From Sphingobacteriia bacterium (GTDB lineage: Bacteria; Bacteroidota; Bacteroidia; Chitinophagales; Chitinophagaceae): a stretch of 64,000 nucleotides of DNA. This document shows, piece by piece, positions 44,186-54,357 of the stretch. The stretch's first letter is position 1. Every line of letters starts with the position of its first letter. Below the pieces are notes generated by a model. That model did no database searches, was not told the DNA's origin, and saw only the letters and a list, made by a program, of their open reading frames with translations. The stretch is from contig JAFKLS010000017.1 in NCBI GenBank assembly GCA_017304675.1, forward strand, positions 558,001-622,000, given 5' to 3'. The translations under genes were made by a program, and so were the position numbers.

Positions 44186-47026
44186 TTAATGTGCTTCCAA
44201 CCAATTCTTGCCAATGCCCACTTCTGCTTCAACAGGAACATCATTTGGTAAGAATAATGCGGAACGCATGTTATCTAATATCAATGGTTTCAAAATATCT
44301 AATTCTTTCTCAACCGCATCAAATACTAACTCATCATGTACCTGCAAGATCATTTTACTTTCCAGTTTCTCTTTTTTCAATGCTGCATGAATTTTGATCA
44401 TCGCAAGCTTAATCATATCTGCAGCAGTTCCCTGTATCGGGCTGTTAATGGCATTTCGTTCTGCAAAACCACGAACCGTAAAATTGGATGAATTAATATC
44501 TCTCAACCATCTTTTTCTTCCCATCAAAGTTTGCACATAACCATGTTCTCTTGCAAAGTTGATGGTATCATCCATGTATTTGGTAATGCCTGCAAATTCG
44601 CGTTTATAGTTATCAATGATTTCTTTCGCTTCTGTTCTTGAGATCCCCAAATTATCTGCAAGCCCAAAAGCTCCCTGACCGTAAATGATTCCAAAGTTTA
44701 CACTTTTTGCTTTGTAACGCATTTCTTTGGTAACATCGGCTTCTGTAACATTGTATACTTTAGATGCTGTTGCTGTGTGAATGTCTTTGTTATGTTTAAA
44801 TGCATCACACATATTTTTATCACCACTTATTGCAGCAACAATTCTTAATTCAATTTGAGAATAATCTGCACTTACCAAAACCCTTCCTTCACCTCTTGGA
44901 ATAAATGCTTTTCTGATTTCTCTTCCTCTACTTGTTCTGATAGGAATATTCTGAAGATTCGGATTGTTGCTTGAAAGCCTTCCTGTAACTGCAACTGCCT
45001 GTGCATAAGATGTATGTACTCTTCCTGTTTTTGGATTGATCATTTCAGGAAGCGCATCCACGTAAGTGGATTGTAATTTGGTTAATTCCCTGAATGCTAA
45101 AATATCATCTGCAATAGAATGTCCGCGGGCAGCGAGTTTCAATAACACATCTTCACCGGTTTGGTATTGCCCGGTTTTTGTTTTCTTGGCACTGTCGTCT
45201 AATTTCAATTTGTCAAACAATACCTCTCCTAATTGTTTTGGCGATGCCAGGTTGAAACGAACACCTGCTTCTTTGTATACTCTTTCTTCCGCCTGTTTTG
45301 CATCACGTTGCAATTCTTTACTATAATCTCTTAAAAAGGCTTCATCAATCTTCACCCCTTCAAACTCCATATCCGTCAACACTTTCACTAATGGGTTCTC
45401 TACTTCGTTGAAAACTTTTTCAACATCTTTTTCTTTTAATAAGGGATGTAAAACATGCTTTAATTGCAAAGTAATGTCTGCATCTTCTGCAGCATAGTCT
45501 TTAATTTTCTCCATCTCTACATCACGCATGGTGCCCTGGCCTTTTCCTTTTTTGCCAATCAGTTCTTCAATGTGTACGGGTTCGTATTGTAAATATTGCG
45601 CACTCAGTAAATCCATGCTGCGCTTGCCATCCGGCTCAACAACATAATGCACCAACATGGTATCGTAAATATTTCCTTTCAATTCAAAGCCATACCATTT
45701 TAATACGAGCATATCGTATTTTATATTTTGCCCGATCCAGGTAATGGTTGTATCGGTGAAAAGTTTGTTGAATTGATTTAAAATAGAAATAGTTTTATCT
45801 CTGTCGACCGGGCAGGGGATATAATAAGCCTCATGCTCTTTAATTGAGAAACTCAAACCAACAAGCTCGGCCTGATTTGCATCTAAGCCTGTTGTTTCAG
45901 AATCGAAACAAATTTCTTTGGAGGTTTGTAAGATGGAAATGAGATTTGAAATTTCTGATTCTGTTTGAACTAACTGATAATTGTGTTTTACATCGTTAAT
46001 TGTTTTGAGCGATGAGAATGTTTGCGTGGCACTCTCCTCTTCGGAAGGATCTTCTTTCTTTTCGCTTTTCCCTTTTGAATTTTGACTTTCTACTGCATTG
46101 CCAAACAGATCTGTTTGCACACCAACAGGCGCAGTAACGCCAACGGAAAAGTTTTCTCCTAAAATTCTTTTGCCTAATGTTTTAAATTCCAGTTCAGAGA
46201 ACACTTCAGTTAATGCATCTTTATTCCATTCTTTTAGTTTAAAATCTTCTTCATGAAACTGTACAGGCACATTGGTAATAATGGTTGCCAGTTTTTTACT
46301 CATAACAGCGGCATCTTTTCCCGCTCTTACTTTTTCACCTAAAGCACCTTTAATACTGTCTGCGTTGGCTAATACATTTTCAAGCGTATCGTATTCTTTC
46401 AACAACTTAGCTGCTGTTTTTTCTCCTACACCTGCAATGCCGGGAATATTATCAACAGCATCTCCCATCAATCCCAAAATATCAATTACCTGATCAACTC
46501 TTTCAATGTTCCATTTTTCGCAAACTTCTTTTGGCCCCATTATTTCCACATCACCTCCTTGATAACCCGGCTTGTAAATATGAACACCGTTACGAACAAG
46601 TTGCCCGTAATCTTTATCCGGAGTAACCATGAATACATCATAACCGGCATCATGTGCCTGCCAGGCAAGGGTTCCAATCACATCATCGGCTTCATATCCT
46701 TCAACACCAATAACCGGAATATTAAACCCCTCGATAATTCTTTTGATATCGGGAACGGCTGCCAGCAAATCCTCAGGCGCTTCCTGCCTGTTGGCTTTAT
46801 AATCTTCAAAATCTGTATGACGTTCTGTTTTCCCTTCCACATCAAAGCAAACTGCCATATGTGTAGGCTTCTCTTTATTAATGAGTTCAATCAATGTATT
46901 GGTAAAACCAAACTGTGCATTTGTATTTCTTCCCTGTGAAGTGATCCTGGGGTTTCGGATAAGAGCATAATATGCTCTGAAGATAAGTGCAAACGCATCT
47001 AATAAAAATAATTTCTTCTCTTGCAT
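44186..47026 (-). CDS. polA: DNA polymerase I
   Basis: 946-aa repair and Okazaki-fragment polymerase with all three domains. The 5'-3' nuclease is residues 1-290 (LLDAFALIFRAYYAL, VTPDKDYGQLV, LMGDAVDNIPGIAGVG). The 3'-5' exonuclease follows (about 350-540) with intact metal ligands DSETTG near residue 375 and AEDADITLQ. The polymerase has motif A SADYSQIELR near 722, the O-helix SVNFGIIYGQ and motif C VHDELVFDA near 897. Proofreading should be functional. A Ser/Glu/Lys-rich linker (about 315-340) separates nuclease and exonuclease. Confidence 0.97.
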   Translation of the reverse strand: MQEKKLFLLDAFALIFRAYYALIRNPRITSQGRNTNAQFGFTNTLIELINKEKPTHMAVCFDVEGKTERHTDFEDYKANRQEAPEDLLAAVPDIKRIIEGFNIPVIGVEGYEADDVIGTLAWQAHDAGYDVFMVTPDKDYGQLVRNGVHIYKPGYQGGDVEIMGPKEVCEKWNIERVDQVIDILGLMGDAVDNIPGIAGVGEKTAAKLLKEYDTLENVLANADSIKGALGEKVRAGKDAAVMSKKLATIITNVPVQFHEEDFKLKEWNKDALTEVFSELEFKTLGKRILGENFSVGVTAPVGVQTDLFGNAVESQNSKGKSEKKEDPSEEESATQTFSSLKTINDVKHNYQLVQTESEISNLISILQTSKEICFDSETTGLDANQAELVGLSFSIKEHEAYYIPCPVDRDKTISILNQFNKLFTDTTITWIGQNIKYDMLVLKWYGFELKGNIYDTMLVHYVVEPDGKRSMDLLSAQYLQYEPVHIEELIGKKGKGQGTMRDVEMEKIKDYAAEDADITLQLKHVLHPLLKEKDVEKVFNEVENPLVKVLTDMEFEGVKIDEAFLRDYSKELQRDAKQAEERVYKEAGVRFNLASPKQLGEVLFDKLKLDDSAKKTKTGQYQTGEDVLLKLAARGHSIADDILAFRELTKLQSTYVDALPEMINPKTGRVHTSYAQAVAVTGRLSSNNPNLQNIPIRTSRGREIRKAFIPRGEGRVLVSADYSQIELRIVAAISGDKNMCDAFKHNKDIHTATASKVYNVTEADVTKEMRYKAKSVNFGIIYGQGAFGLADNLGISRTEAKEIIDNYKREFAGITKYMDDTINFAREHGYVQTLMGRKRWLRDINSSNFTVRGFAERNAINSPIQGTAADMIKLAMIKIHAALKKEKLESKMILQVHDELVFDAVEKELDILKPLILDNMRSALFLPNDVPVEAEVGIGKNWLEAH

Positions 47027-47082
47027 TCAACTAAGGTAACTAAGAGTTGATATGTACACAAGGAAGAGTAGCTCAGTGCAGA

Positions 47083-49536
47083 TTATTTTTTCTTTTTTAA
47101 ACTCAGGTAATCTAAAAAGTAGATGACTTTTACAGAAAAAGTATTGTTTTGAGATGAGCTTAATGTATTGGAAAGGTTTTTAAAATAGGGTTGTGTAGCG
47201 TCTGTATCGTAGGATGCCACTGCATTTTTCCAGCCGATGTTTAAGAAACTTCCTAAAGCAAACTGCCAGGTATATACCATATCTATATTGAAAAAGTTAA
47301 CATTTGAATTGTTGAATTGCTGTGTTGAAGGAGAAAGGCTTCCATCGGGGTTTAAGAAATAAAAAAGGTGATAATCTACTTTGCTCCAATAGTGTCTTGC
47401 CCTGAATGTTAAGCCCATCATATTGGTGAAATTGTATTTAATATTTAAAATATTTTCTACGGTAATTCTTGTTCTGCTTCCAAAATATACATCTGTTGCA
47501 TTGGTAGTAGTATTGGTTAAAGTACCGGCAAAGCCTATATTGTTGTAGCGAAGGTTAAAATTGTCATCAAGGCTAATGGTTAATTTTTTATTGAACCGGT
47601 AACTATTGTTTAAAAACAGATCACTAAAAACACTGCTGTATTTTGAAGCATATTTATAAGCTATATCTATTGAGGTGGAGTATTTTTTTGCCCGGTTGGT
47701 GCTTACCCAGCCTTCTACCAACCAGGAGCCGGGAGTTTTAAATACCCTGCCATCTACCCTCGGTTCATAAAAATCGTTGGATTGTGGTTGAATGCGGAAA
47801 AATAAACCCGCATTCCATAAGTTATTCAATTGCCCATTGATATTGGTGTTAATATTGAGTGTTTGATAATCTGAAGGCATGTATCTTCTTGAGTAATATA
47901 AATTGAAGTTGAAATAAAGCCTCTTGTATACATGATTGGGCTTTAACCATTTGTAACCAACCCATAAACCATGATCTAAATAATTGTTATTGGTGAAATA
48001 GCCCAGATCGTTTTGGTTGTATGTATTGCCCGAAAACTCCTGCCACAGGTTAAAATTAAATCGGCCACCTGTTTTAGAAAAGTTGAGTGAATGAAAAGTT
48101 CCTGCATAAGTTTTTCCGGGGTTTTCATAACCATATAATTGGCTTACTGCAAACTGCCCGGAAAAGTTCCAGATATTCTTTTTGTCATAAAAATCCCACA
48201 ATGCTGCCGAAACTGTGGCATCATAATCGCCGCCACTTCTTATGGTAGACGTATTGATAAACGAAATGCTGGAATTGTTTTTAAGCGTTTGGTCTAGCAC
48301 AACTATATTATAATCTGTTAGCGGACTGGTTTGCACAGATCTTGTTTTTTTAGATACGGTGTCTTCTATTGTTGCGTACTGTGCGTCTGTTACAGCATTA
48401 AAGAAACCCATACCCAGCCCACTTTGTGTTCTGCCGCTAATTTTTGTGGCATTAATGAGTTTAGCATTTAAAGGATTTTGTACAACCGTTTCTGTGGAGG
48501 ATAAGTTATTGTAAACATCAGAAAAGTGTAATGGCGTTCCTCCTATTCTGCGACTGTAAAAGAGGTTGCCTTTATTAAATAATTCTGTTCCTTCGGTGAA
48601 GAAATTGCGGTTTTCGTTGTATTTCACTTCAAAAGGAGTAAGGTTCAATACCTGATTGTCGCTTTGTACCTGGCCAAAATCGGGGATCAGGGTCATGTCC
48701 AAAGTAAAAGCCTGGTTGATACCATACTTTACATCCATTCCTCCATTAAATGAATTACTCCAGTTTTTAATAGTGGGGTTGTTATAAGGATAATGATTGG
48801 CATAGAGCGATAGATAGGGCGAAAGTGATAAACGAACAGGAGGCTTAATATTTTCTATATTAGTTAATAAACCACCTTGAGCCAGAAAGGTTCCGCCAAC
48901 GGTTGGATTTACGGGATTCCACATATATTGCTGGCCTGTTTTATTTCTTCTTCTGGTAATATTCATTCCCCAGATTTGACTGGATTTATTTCCGAAACGT
49001 ATGGCGGAATAAGGTATACGCATTTCAAAAGTCCATCCTCCTTTTACAATCATTGATTTAGATTCGTATACACTGTTCCAGGATGCATCTTCGCCGTTGT
49101 TTGAATATTTGGCATCGAACTGTTCTCCCAAAGGCGTAACATAATAACCAAATCCGTTTATTTTATCGTTATAGGTATCAAAAATCACTCCTACAAAATC
49201 ATTAATACCTATAACATCCCTGCCTACTAATTCTTTCGAAATGCTGTCTGTTGTTTGTTCGTGGCAAAAGCCTGCAATATAAAATGCATTATCATCATAT
49301 AGCAAATAGATTTCTGTTTGTGATCCTTTGGGCTCTGGCTTGCCAAAATCGGGGCGCCATTCTACAAAATCGTTGAGTTTTGTGGCTTTGGACCATGCTG
49401 AATCATTTATGTTGCCATCGATAATTATTGTTGCATTGGTGCGTGTTGCAGCTATTTGCTTCGGCGCATTTTGCGACTGGGCAAACATATTTAAGGATAA
49501 GAAAATGATCGTGGCAATAAGGGCTGTTCTTTTCAT
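47083..49536 (-). CDS. DUF5916 outer-membrane protein with CBM9-like domain
   Basis: 817 aa. Signal peptide (residues 1-19) precedes a DOMON/CBM9-like beta-sandwich (about 25-220: ATIIIDGNINDSAWSKA, FYIAGFC, WTFEMRIPYSAIRFG), then a long region of alternating hydrophobic strands (DUF5916) ending in aromatic residues, as expected for an outer-membrane beta-barrel. FKVKYNEN-type start of the barrel region: FEVKYNENRNFFTEGTELF near residue 310. Such proteins are common in Bacteroidota; a carbohydrate-related surface role is only inferred. No SusC/D partner is nearby. Confidence 0.86.
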   Translation of the reverse strand: MKRTALIATIIFLSLNMFAQSQNAPKQIAATRTNATIIIDGNINDSAWSKATKLNDFVEWRPDFGKPEPKGSQTEIYLLYDDNAFYIAGFCHEQTTDSISKELVGRDVIGINDFVGVIFDTYNDKINGFGYYVTPLGEQFDAKYSNNGEDASWNSVYESKSMIVKGGWTFEMRIPYSAIRFGNKSSQIWGMNITRRRNKTGQQYMWNPVNPTVGGTFLAQGGLLTNIENIKPPVRLSLSPYLSLYANHYPYNNPTIKNWSNSFNGGMDVKYGINQAFTLDMTLIPDFGQVQSDNQVLNLTPFEVKYNENRNFFTEGTELFNKGNLFYSRRIGGTPLHFSDVYNNLSSTETVVQNPLNAKLINATKISGRTQSGLGMGFFNAVTDAQYATIEDTVSKKTRSVQTSPLTDYNIVVLDQTLKNNSSISFINTSTIRSGGDYDATVSAALWDFYDKKNIWNFSGQFAVSQLYGYENPGKTYAGTFHSLNFSKTGGRFNFNLWQEFSGNTYNQNDLGYFTNNNYLDHGLWVGYKWLKPNHVYKRLYFNFNLYYSRRYMPSDYQTLNINTNINGQLNNLWNAGLFFRIQPQSNDFYEPRVDGRVFKTPGSWLVEGWVSTNRAKKYSTSIDIAYKYASKYSSVFSDLFLNNSYRFNKKLTISLDDNFNLRYNNIGFAGTLTNTTTNATDVYFGSRTRITVENILNIKYNFTNMMGLTFRARHYWSKVDYHLFYFLNPDGSLSPSTQQFNNSNVNFFNIDMVYTWQFALGSFLNIGWKNAVASYDTDATQPYFKNLSNTLSSSQNNTFSVKVIYFLDYLSLKKKK

Positions 49537-49635
49537 GCAATGGTTTACTATAATGATATGGCAAGACGCTATTGGTTGTAAAATTGTTACTCTGTAGATA
49601 AAATAAAAGGTGAAAAAATGATGAGCGGTAGAAAT

Positions 49636-49666
49636 AAAAAAACCATCTCTTTAAAAGGAGATGGTT
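49636..49666 (-). terminator. Terminator of the amidohydrolase operon
   Basis: AACCATCTC (49641-49649) pairs with GAGATGGTT (49658-49666); on the minus strand it is followed by a T run. It lies 22 bp after the amidohydrolase stop. Confidence 0.88.
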
Positions 49667-49688
49667 TTCTTTTGAATATGGAAAACAA

Positions 49689-51038
49689 CTAATTGATGCC
49701 GTACTTGTATTTGTAGCGCTCGTACAGCTGCTTTTGTTTATTGTCTAAACTTACTTCCCTGCCTTGTATTAATGCATGTTCTACGTTGCTGGATTTCATA
49801 TCGAGGATATCGCCTTCAGCAACAACTATGTTGGCGTCTTTGCCTACTTCAAGGCTACCGGTTTTATCATCAATGCCCAATATTTTGGCAGAGTTTAATG
49901 TTATTGCCTGCAAAGCCTGCTCTTTGTTTAAACCATAGGCCACGGCAGTTCCTGCATTAAATGAAAGGTTGCGTGAACGGCTGTTGGCATCATTATCATT
50001 CAAGGCAAATAATACACCTGCTTTTTGTAAAGCAGCAGGCGTTTTATAAGGCTGATCTATATCATCATCTTCCATTGCAGGCAGCTCATGCTCCTGGTTT
50101 AAGATAACAGATACATTGTTTGCCTTTAACACGTCTGCTATTTGCCAGCTTTCTACACCGCCGATAATTGTGAGATCAAAACCAAATTCTTTGGCAAGAT
50201 CTATGGCTGCAAGTATTTGCTTCACCTGATCTGCGTGTGCAAAGAGTTTTTGCTTTTTATCGAACAAAGCTTTTACCGCTTCAAACTTCAGGTTAACATT
50301 TTTATGAACCGGTTCTTGTAAGTATGCTTTTGCCTGACGAAAGAAAGATTTGATTTCTTCCATTTTCTCTACAGCCACTTTATTAGGATCTTCTGCGTTC
50401 CCTCCCCTTATGCCTAATCCGAGCTGGGCAAGAATGGCAGGAGGTATGCCACCACCACCTCTTCTTCCAAAGCGTTGTAAAAAACTGGGAATGTTTAAAT
50501 GTATGGCATTGTCGTATTTATAGGCGGCATCTTCCCAATTCCATGCATCAAGTTGTACTACAGAAGAGCTTCCGCTGATAACACCACCCTCAGGGGTAAT
50601 GCTGGCTAACAGAATGCCGTTTGCTCTTAATGTACCTGTTATTTTTGAATCTGTATTATAGGCAACAACTGATCTTATGTTGGTATTGTAATCACCTAAT
50701 TCCTGAAAGTCATTACTGCCTCTTACACCATTGGCTATTTCACGAAGGCCCAGATCTGTGGAAGGCAATATAAGGCCGGGGTATACATTTTTGCCGGTTG
50801 CATCTATCACTTTTACATCTCCCGAAGGAATGGTTATGCTGCTGCCTACCGCTACAATCTTTCCGTTTTCTACAGCAATAGTTGTTTTTTCTAAAACAGT
50901 GCCATTGCCAACATGTACGGTTCCGTTTTTAATAAACAATTTTCCTTTGTATTCTTTTGCAGGATAAACTGTTTCCTGGGCTTTGATGGCTGAAGACAGC
51001 ATTAACAAAGCCGCTATATTTAGAATTGTTTTCTTCAT
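49689..51038 (-). CDS. Exported amidohydrolase-like protein lacking metal-site motifs
   Basis: 449 aa with a signal peptide (residues 1-20). The composite-domain start (FIKNGTVHVGNGTVLEKTTI, VIDATGKNVYPGLI) and end (LNSAKILGIDDKTGSLEVGKDAN) are those of the amidohydrolase superfamily. However, the HxH that should follow GLI is absent (GLILPSTDLGL), the usual later His is replaced (IIGGVES), and the catalytic Asp motif reads LNDNDANS. It is therefore probably a non-catalytic partner of the larger amidohydrolase encoded 11 bp upstream, or an enzyme with a changed metal site. Confidence 0.87.
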   Translation of the reverse strand: MKKTILNIAALLMLSSAIKAQETVYPAKEYKGKLFIKNGTVHVGNGTVLEKTTIAVENGKIVAVGSSITIPSGDVKVIDATGKNVYPGLILPSTDLGLREIANGVRGSNDFQELGDYNTNIRSVVAYNTDSKITGTLRANGILLASITPEGGVISGSSSVVQLDAWNWEDAAYKYDNAIHLNIPSFLQRFGRRGGGGIPPAILAQLGLGIRGGNAEDPNKVAVEKMEEIKSFFRQAKAYLQEPVHKNVNLKFEAVKALFDKKQKLFAHADQVKQILAAIDLAKEFGFDLTIIGGVESWQIADVLKANNVSVILNQEHELPAMEDDDIDQPYKTPAALQKAGVLFALNDNDANSRSRNLSFNAGTAVAYGLNKEQALQAITLNSAKILGIDDKTGSLEVGKDANIVVAEGDILDMKSSNVEHALIQGREVSLDNKQKQLYERYKYKYGIN

Positions 51039-51049
51039 CGCTAATTTTT

Positions 51050-54000
51050 TTATTTGTTAATGATATCTTCTTCCTGAATATCTACAGTATATAGTCCATC
51101 TTTATGATCATGGTCGCCACAGCTTAAAATAAATTGCCAGCTTGGTTCTGCGGGTCTTACAGCGCCAGGGCCTCCTGTTCTTTTTTCTGCAATCATTTTT
51201 TGAATCAGCCGGTTTCTTTCTGTTGCTATTTTTTTACGCTGTTCAAGGTCTTTTTCTCTGGAGAAGAAAATGGTTCCATCAACAATTGTATATAAACTCA
51301 TAGCATAAATACTTAATGGATGATCACTCCACAATACAAGGTCTGCATCTTTACCTGTTTTAATACTACCCACCCTGTCTGCAACATGCAATGCTTTGGC
51401 AGGGTTAAGTGTTACCATTTTCAGCGCTTCTTCTTCGCTTACACCACCGTATTTAACCACTTTAGCGGCTTCCTGATTTAAGCGGCGGGCCATTTCTGCA
51501 TCATCAGAATTGATACATACGTTTAAGCCCACTTTTTGCATAATGGCAGCATTATAAGCAATGGCATCTTGCACTTCCATTTTATAAGCCCACCAGTCTG
51601 AGAAAGTAGAAGCGTTAGAGCCGTGCACTTTCATTTTATCTGCTACTTTATAGCCTTCTAAAATATGGGTGAAGGTGTTGAATTTAAAACCATATTTATC
51701 GCCTATTCTCATGGCTGCTGTAATTTCACTTTGCACATAAGAGTGGCAGGTAATAAATCTTTTCTTATTTAATATCTCTACCAATGCATCTAATTCAAGA
51801 TCCCTGCGTGTTCCTTTAGGATCTGCTTTCATAGCCGCTTCGTAATCTTTGGCTCTTGCAAACGCATCGTTTAATACTTCCTCCACTCCCATTCTTGTAT
51901 CAGGAAAACGATTGTTGTTTTGAGATGTGGTGCGTTTTACGTTTTCGCCTAAAGCGAATTTGATGAACGGATCCCAGTTTTGGAATTTCAGGCCATTATC
52001 ATCAGTACCCCATCTTAATTTTATCAGTTGTGTTTGGCCGCCGATGGTATTGGCTGAACCATGAAGGATATGAGAAGAAGTAACCCCGCCACTTAGTTGA
52101 CGATAAATATTAATATCTTCTGGGTTTAAATTGTCTGCTATTCTTACTTCTGAAGTTACAGATTGTGCGCCTTCATTAATAGAGGCAGCTGCTATATGTG
52201 AGTGTTCATCAATAATGCCGGCTGTTAAGTGCTTTCCTGTTCCGTCTATTACTTTGGCGCCATCTTCTGATAAGCTTTTGCCGATTTTTACAATCTTACC
52301 GGCTTTTACCAAAACATCTGTGTTTTGGAGTACACCTTCTTTTTCATTGGTCCAAACAGTTGTATTTTTTATTATAATATTTTCCTGTTTAGGTAGTTCT
52401 TCATTGCCATACCCGTCGAAAGGATATGTTATTTTGGCTAGTGGTTTGGCTGCGGGTTTAGGTTTTGTTGAGTCTGTAGTTGCTGTAGCAGCTTTGGTTA
52501 ATGTGGCTGTCCAGCTTAATTTATTTCCTAAAGTGTCTTCTCCATATCCATTCCATGTATCACCGCTTACAAAACCGGTTAAGCGAATTTGTTTGGCATT
52601 TGAATTTGCTAAGGCTGCACCGCCTCTTCCGCCGAAGCCACCAGATGGCATATCGGGCATCATGCCGCCGCCACGGTTGAAAGCAGGAGTTCTTTGTGGT
52701 GTTAATGCGAAACTGAGTTTAATGATTTTCCCGTCAAATGAAATCTTTCCGGCCAAAGTATCTTTCCCTATTACACTTGCAGTGGTACTATTCTTCACGT
52801 CAACGGTATAAGAAATGCTGGTACCTGCTGTTGCAGAATTGATGTTGAGAGCGTAAGTCCCTTTTATTTCATTCCAGCCACTTTCATTAACAGCATATTT
52901 TTCTCCCTGTACCCAGTTGCTGAAAACAGTAATATTGTCCTTGAAGATGGGCCCTGAAGTAATGATGAAGTTGGCAAGTTTTCCTGTTTCCAGGCTACCT
53001 ACTTTATCAAATATATTCAGTAGTGTGGCAGGAGTTTTTGTAAGCGCTTCAAAAGCTTTGGCTTCCGTTAAGCCATTATCAATGGCTTTGCGAACATTGG
53101 CAAGAAATTGTTTAGTATCCCGAAGGTCGGAAGCTGTTAAGCAAAATGAGATATTTGCTTTTTCGAATGCGGCTGCATTAGTAGGAGCCAATTCCCAATG
53201 CTTCATGTCTGCAAGCGATACGGCTCTTGCATCATTCGGGTCTTCAACATCCATGGCCTGAGGAAAGTTTAGGGGAACAATAAATGTTGCTTTTGTGGCA
53301 GCGATTTCATTAATCCTTTGGTACTCGTTTCCTCCTGCTTTGATAATATATTGTACACCGAATTCATCCCCTATGCGATCTGCACGTAGGTCAGTCCATT
53401 TATCATCTCCTTCAAAAATTTGGGGTAGTGATGCATTGTCGTTAAATGCCTGTAAAGAAATATTTATGCCTTCGGTGCTTGGCTTACTCTTATACCATTG
53501 TGCATCTAAATAGGTTTGGCGTAGAAGAGCAATACTTCCCATAACACTGCTGGGATAACTCTGTGTAGAACTTCCCTTGTTAAGCGAGAAATGCGATGAG
53601 GCTTTCTCTTTTAACATTACAAGGTTTTCTCTGTTTGTTGCTAAAGTTACAATGCTGCCTGTTCCTCTGGCGATGCCATCTTTTACATGCGTTAATACGG
53701 TGCCAAAGCCTATTTCGCGCAGAGATTTTGCTTTTTGCTCATCTATAGCAAATTGTTTGTAGGCATCTGTTTCCGGTTTAATGGCCTGGTTCCAGGCGTA
53801 TGAGCCCTTTGTATTGGATGTAAGTTGAGCGGGAGCATTGAAATTAAATCCACCAGCTGTTCTTTGAGGAGCAGTAATGCCATAGTCGCTATAAATGTCT
53901 ATAAAAGAAGGATAGATGTATTTGTTTTTACAATCTACCAGTACTGCTTCTTTTGGTATTGCTACAGTTGTTCCAACGGCAACAATTTTGCCTTCTTTAA

Positions 54001-54172
54001 TTAATAATGTTGCATTCTGCAGTGTTGTTTGTCCATCTTTTACAATTGTTGCATTGGTAAATGCGTAAGTGCCTGTTCGTTTATCGGCTACACCGTTCAC
54101 CGGAAATGTTTCCTGTGCACGGATTGCAGAAAAACCTGCGAGGCCTACAAAAAACAGTAGGATCTTTCTCAT
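51050..54172 (-). CDS. Exported amidohydrolase with two tandem modules
   Basis: 1040 aa, signal peptide at residues 1-19. The N-terminal module (about 25-430) looks like an amidohydrolase but lacks HxH (YPSFIDIYSDYG). A middle beta-rich segment (about 450-560) carries a Gly/Met-rich loop. The C-terminal module (about 595-1000) is intact: IIDEHSHIAAA near residue 655, TCHSYVQSE, THILEGYK and INSDDAEMA supply the metal and catalytic residues. It most resembles imidazolonepropionase/prolidase-like periplasmic amidohydrolases of Bacteroidota. Co-transcribed with the next amidohydrolase gene. Confidence 0.88.
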   Translation of the reverse strand: MRKILLFFVGLAGFSAIRAQETFPVNGVADKRTGTYAFTNATIVKDGQTTLQNATLLIKEGKIVAVGTTVAIPKEAVLVDCKNKYIYPSFIDIYSDYGITAPQRTAGGFNFNAPAQLTSNTKGSYAWNQAIKPETDAYKQFAIDEQKAKSLREIGFGTVLTHVKDGIARGTGSIVTLATNRENLVMLKEKASSHFSLNKGSSTQSYPSSVMGSIALLRQTYLDAQWYKSKPSTEGINISLQAFNDNASLPQIFEGDDKWTDLRADRIGDEFGVQYIIKAGGNEYQRINEIAATKATFIVPLNFPQAMDVEDPNDARAVSLADMKHWELAPTNAAAFEKANISFCLTASDLRDTKQFLANVRKAIDNGLTEAKAFEALTKTPATLLNIFDKVGSLETGKLANFIITSGPIFKDNITVFSNWVQGEKYAVNESGWNEIKGTYALNINSATAGTSISYTVDVKNSTTASVIGKDTLAGKISFDGKIIKLSFALTPQRTPAFNRGGGMMPDMPSGGFGGRGGAALANSNAKQIRLTGFVSGDTWNGYGEDTLGNKLSWTATLTKAATATTDSTKPKPAAKPLAKITYPFDGYGNEELPKQENIIIKNTTVWTNEKEGVLQNTDVLVKAGKIVKIGKSLSEDGAKVIDGTGKHLTAGIIDEHSHIAAASINEGAQSVTSEVRIADNLNPEDINIYRQLSGGVTSSHILHGSANTIGGQTQLIKLRWGTDDNGLKFQNWDPFIKFALGENVKRTTSQNNNRFPDTRMGVEEVLNDAFARAKDYEAAMKADPKGTRRDLELDALVEILNKKRFITCHSYVQSEITAAMRIGDKYGFKFNTFTHILEGYKVADKMKVHGSNASTFSDWWAYKMEVQDAIAYNAAIMQKVGLNVCINSDDAEMARRLNQEAAKVVKYGGVSEEEALKMVTLNPAKALHVADRVGSIKTGKDADLVLWSDHPLSIYAMSLYTIVDGTIFFSREKDLEQRKKIATERNRLIQKMIAEKRTGGPGAVRPAEPSWQFILSCGDHDHKDGLYTVDIQEEDIINK

Positions 54173-54292
54173 AAATACTTAGGTTTTAAAATGAAGTCTT
54201 TAAAACTAATGAATTGACGGAACCTTTAAAACCATTTATCCTTTTTTCGGTAGAAAGAGTTTTTGAAAAGGCGAATGCTAAGAATATGTTAA

Positions 54293-54321
54293 ATGAAAAA
54301 GGATCTCTTAAGAGACCCTTT
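54293..54321 (-). terminator. Terminator of mnmG
   Basis: An almost perfect palindrome (54298-54321, AAAGG-n-TCTCTTAAGAGA-n-CCTTT) followed on the minus strand by TTTTTCATTT. It is 37 bp after the mnmG stop. Confidence 0.8.
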
Positions 54322-54357
54322 GTATTAAAAATAATTATTATTCATTTAATGGAATAA

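Noticed and set aside
52131-52811. 226-codon frame antisense to the large amidohydrolase
   Set aside because: Lies entirely opposite a well-supported gene; low-complexity hydrophobic composition typical of a shadow frame.
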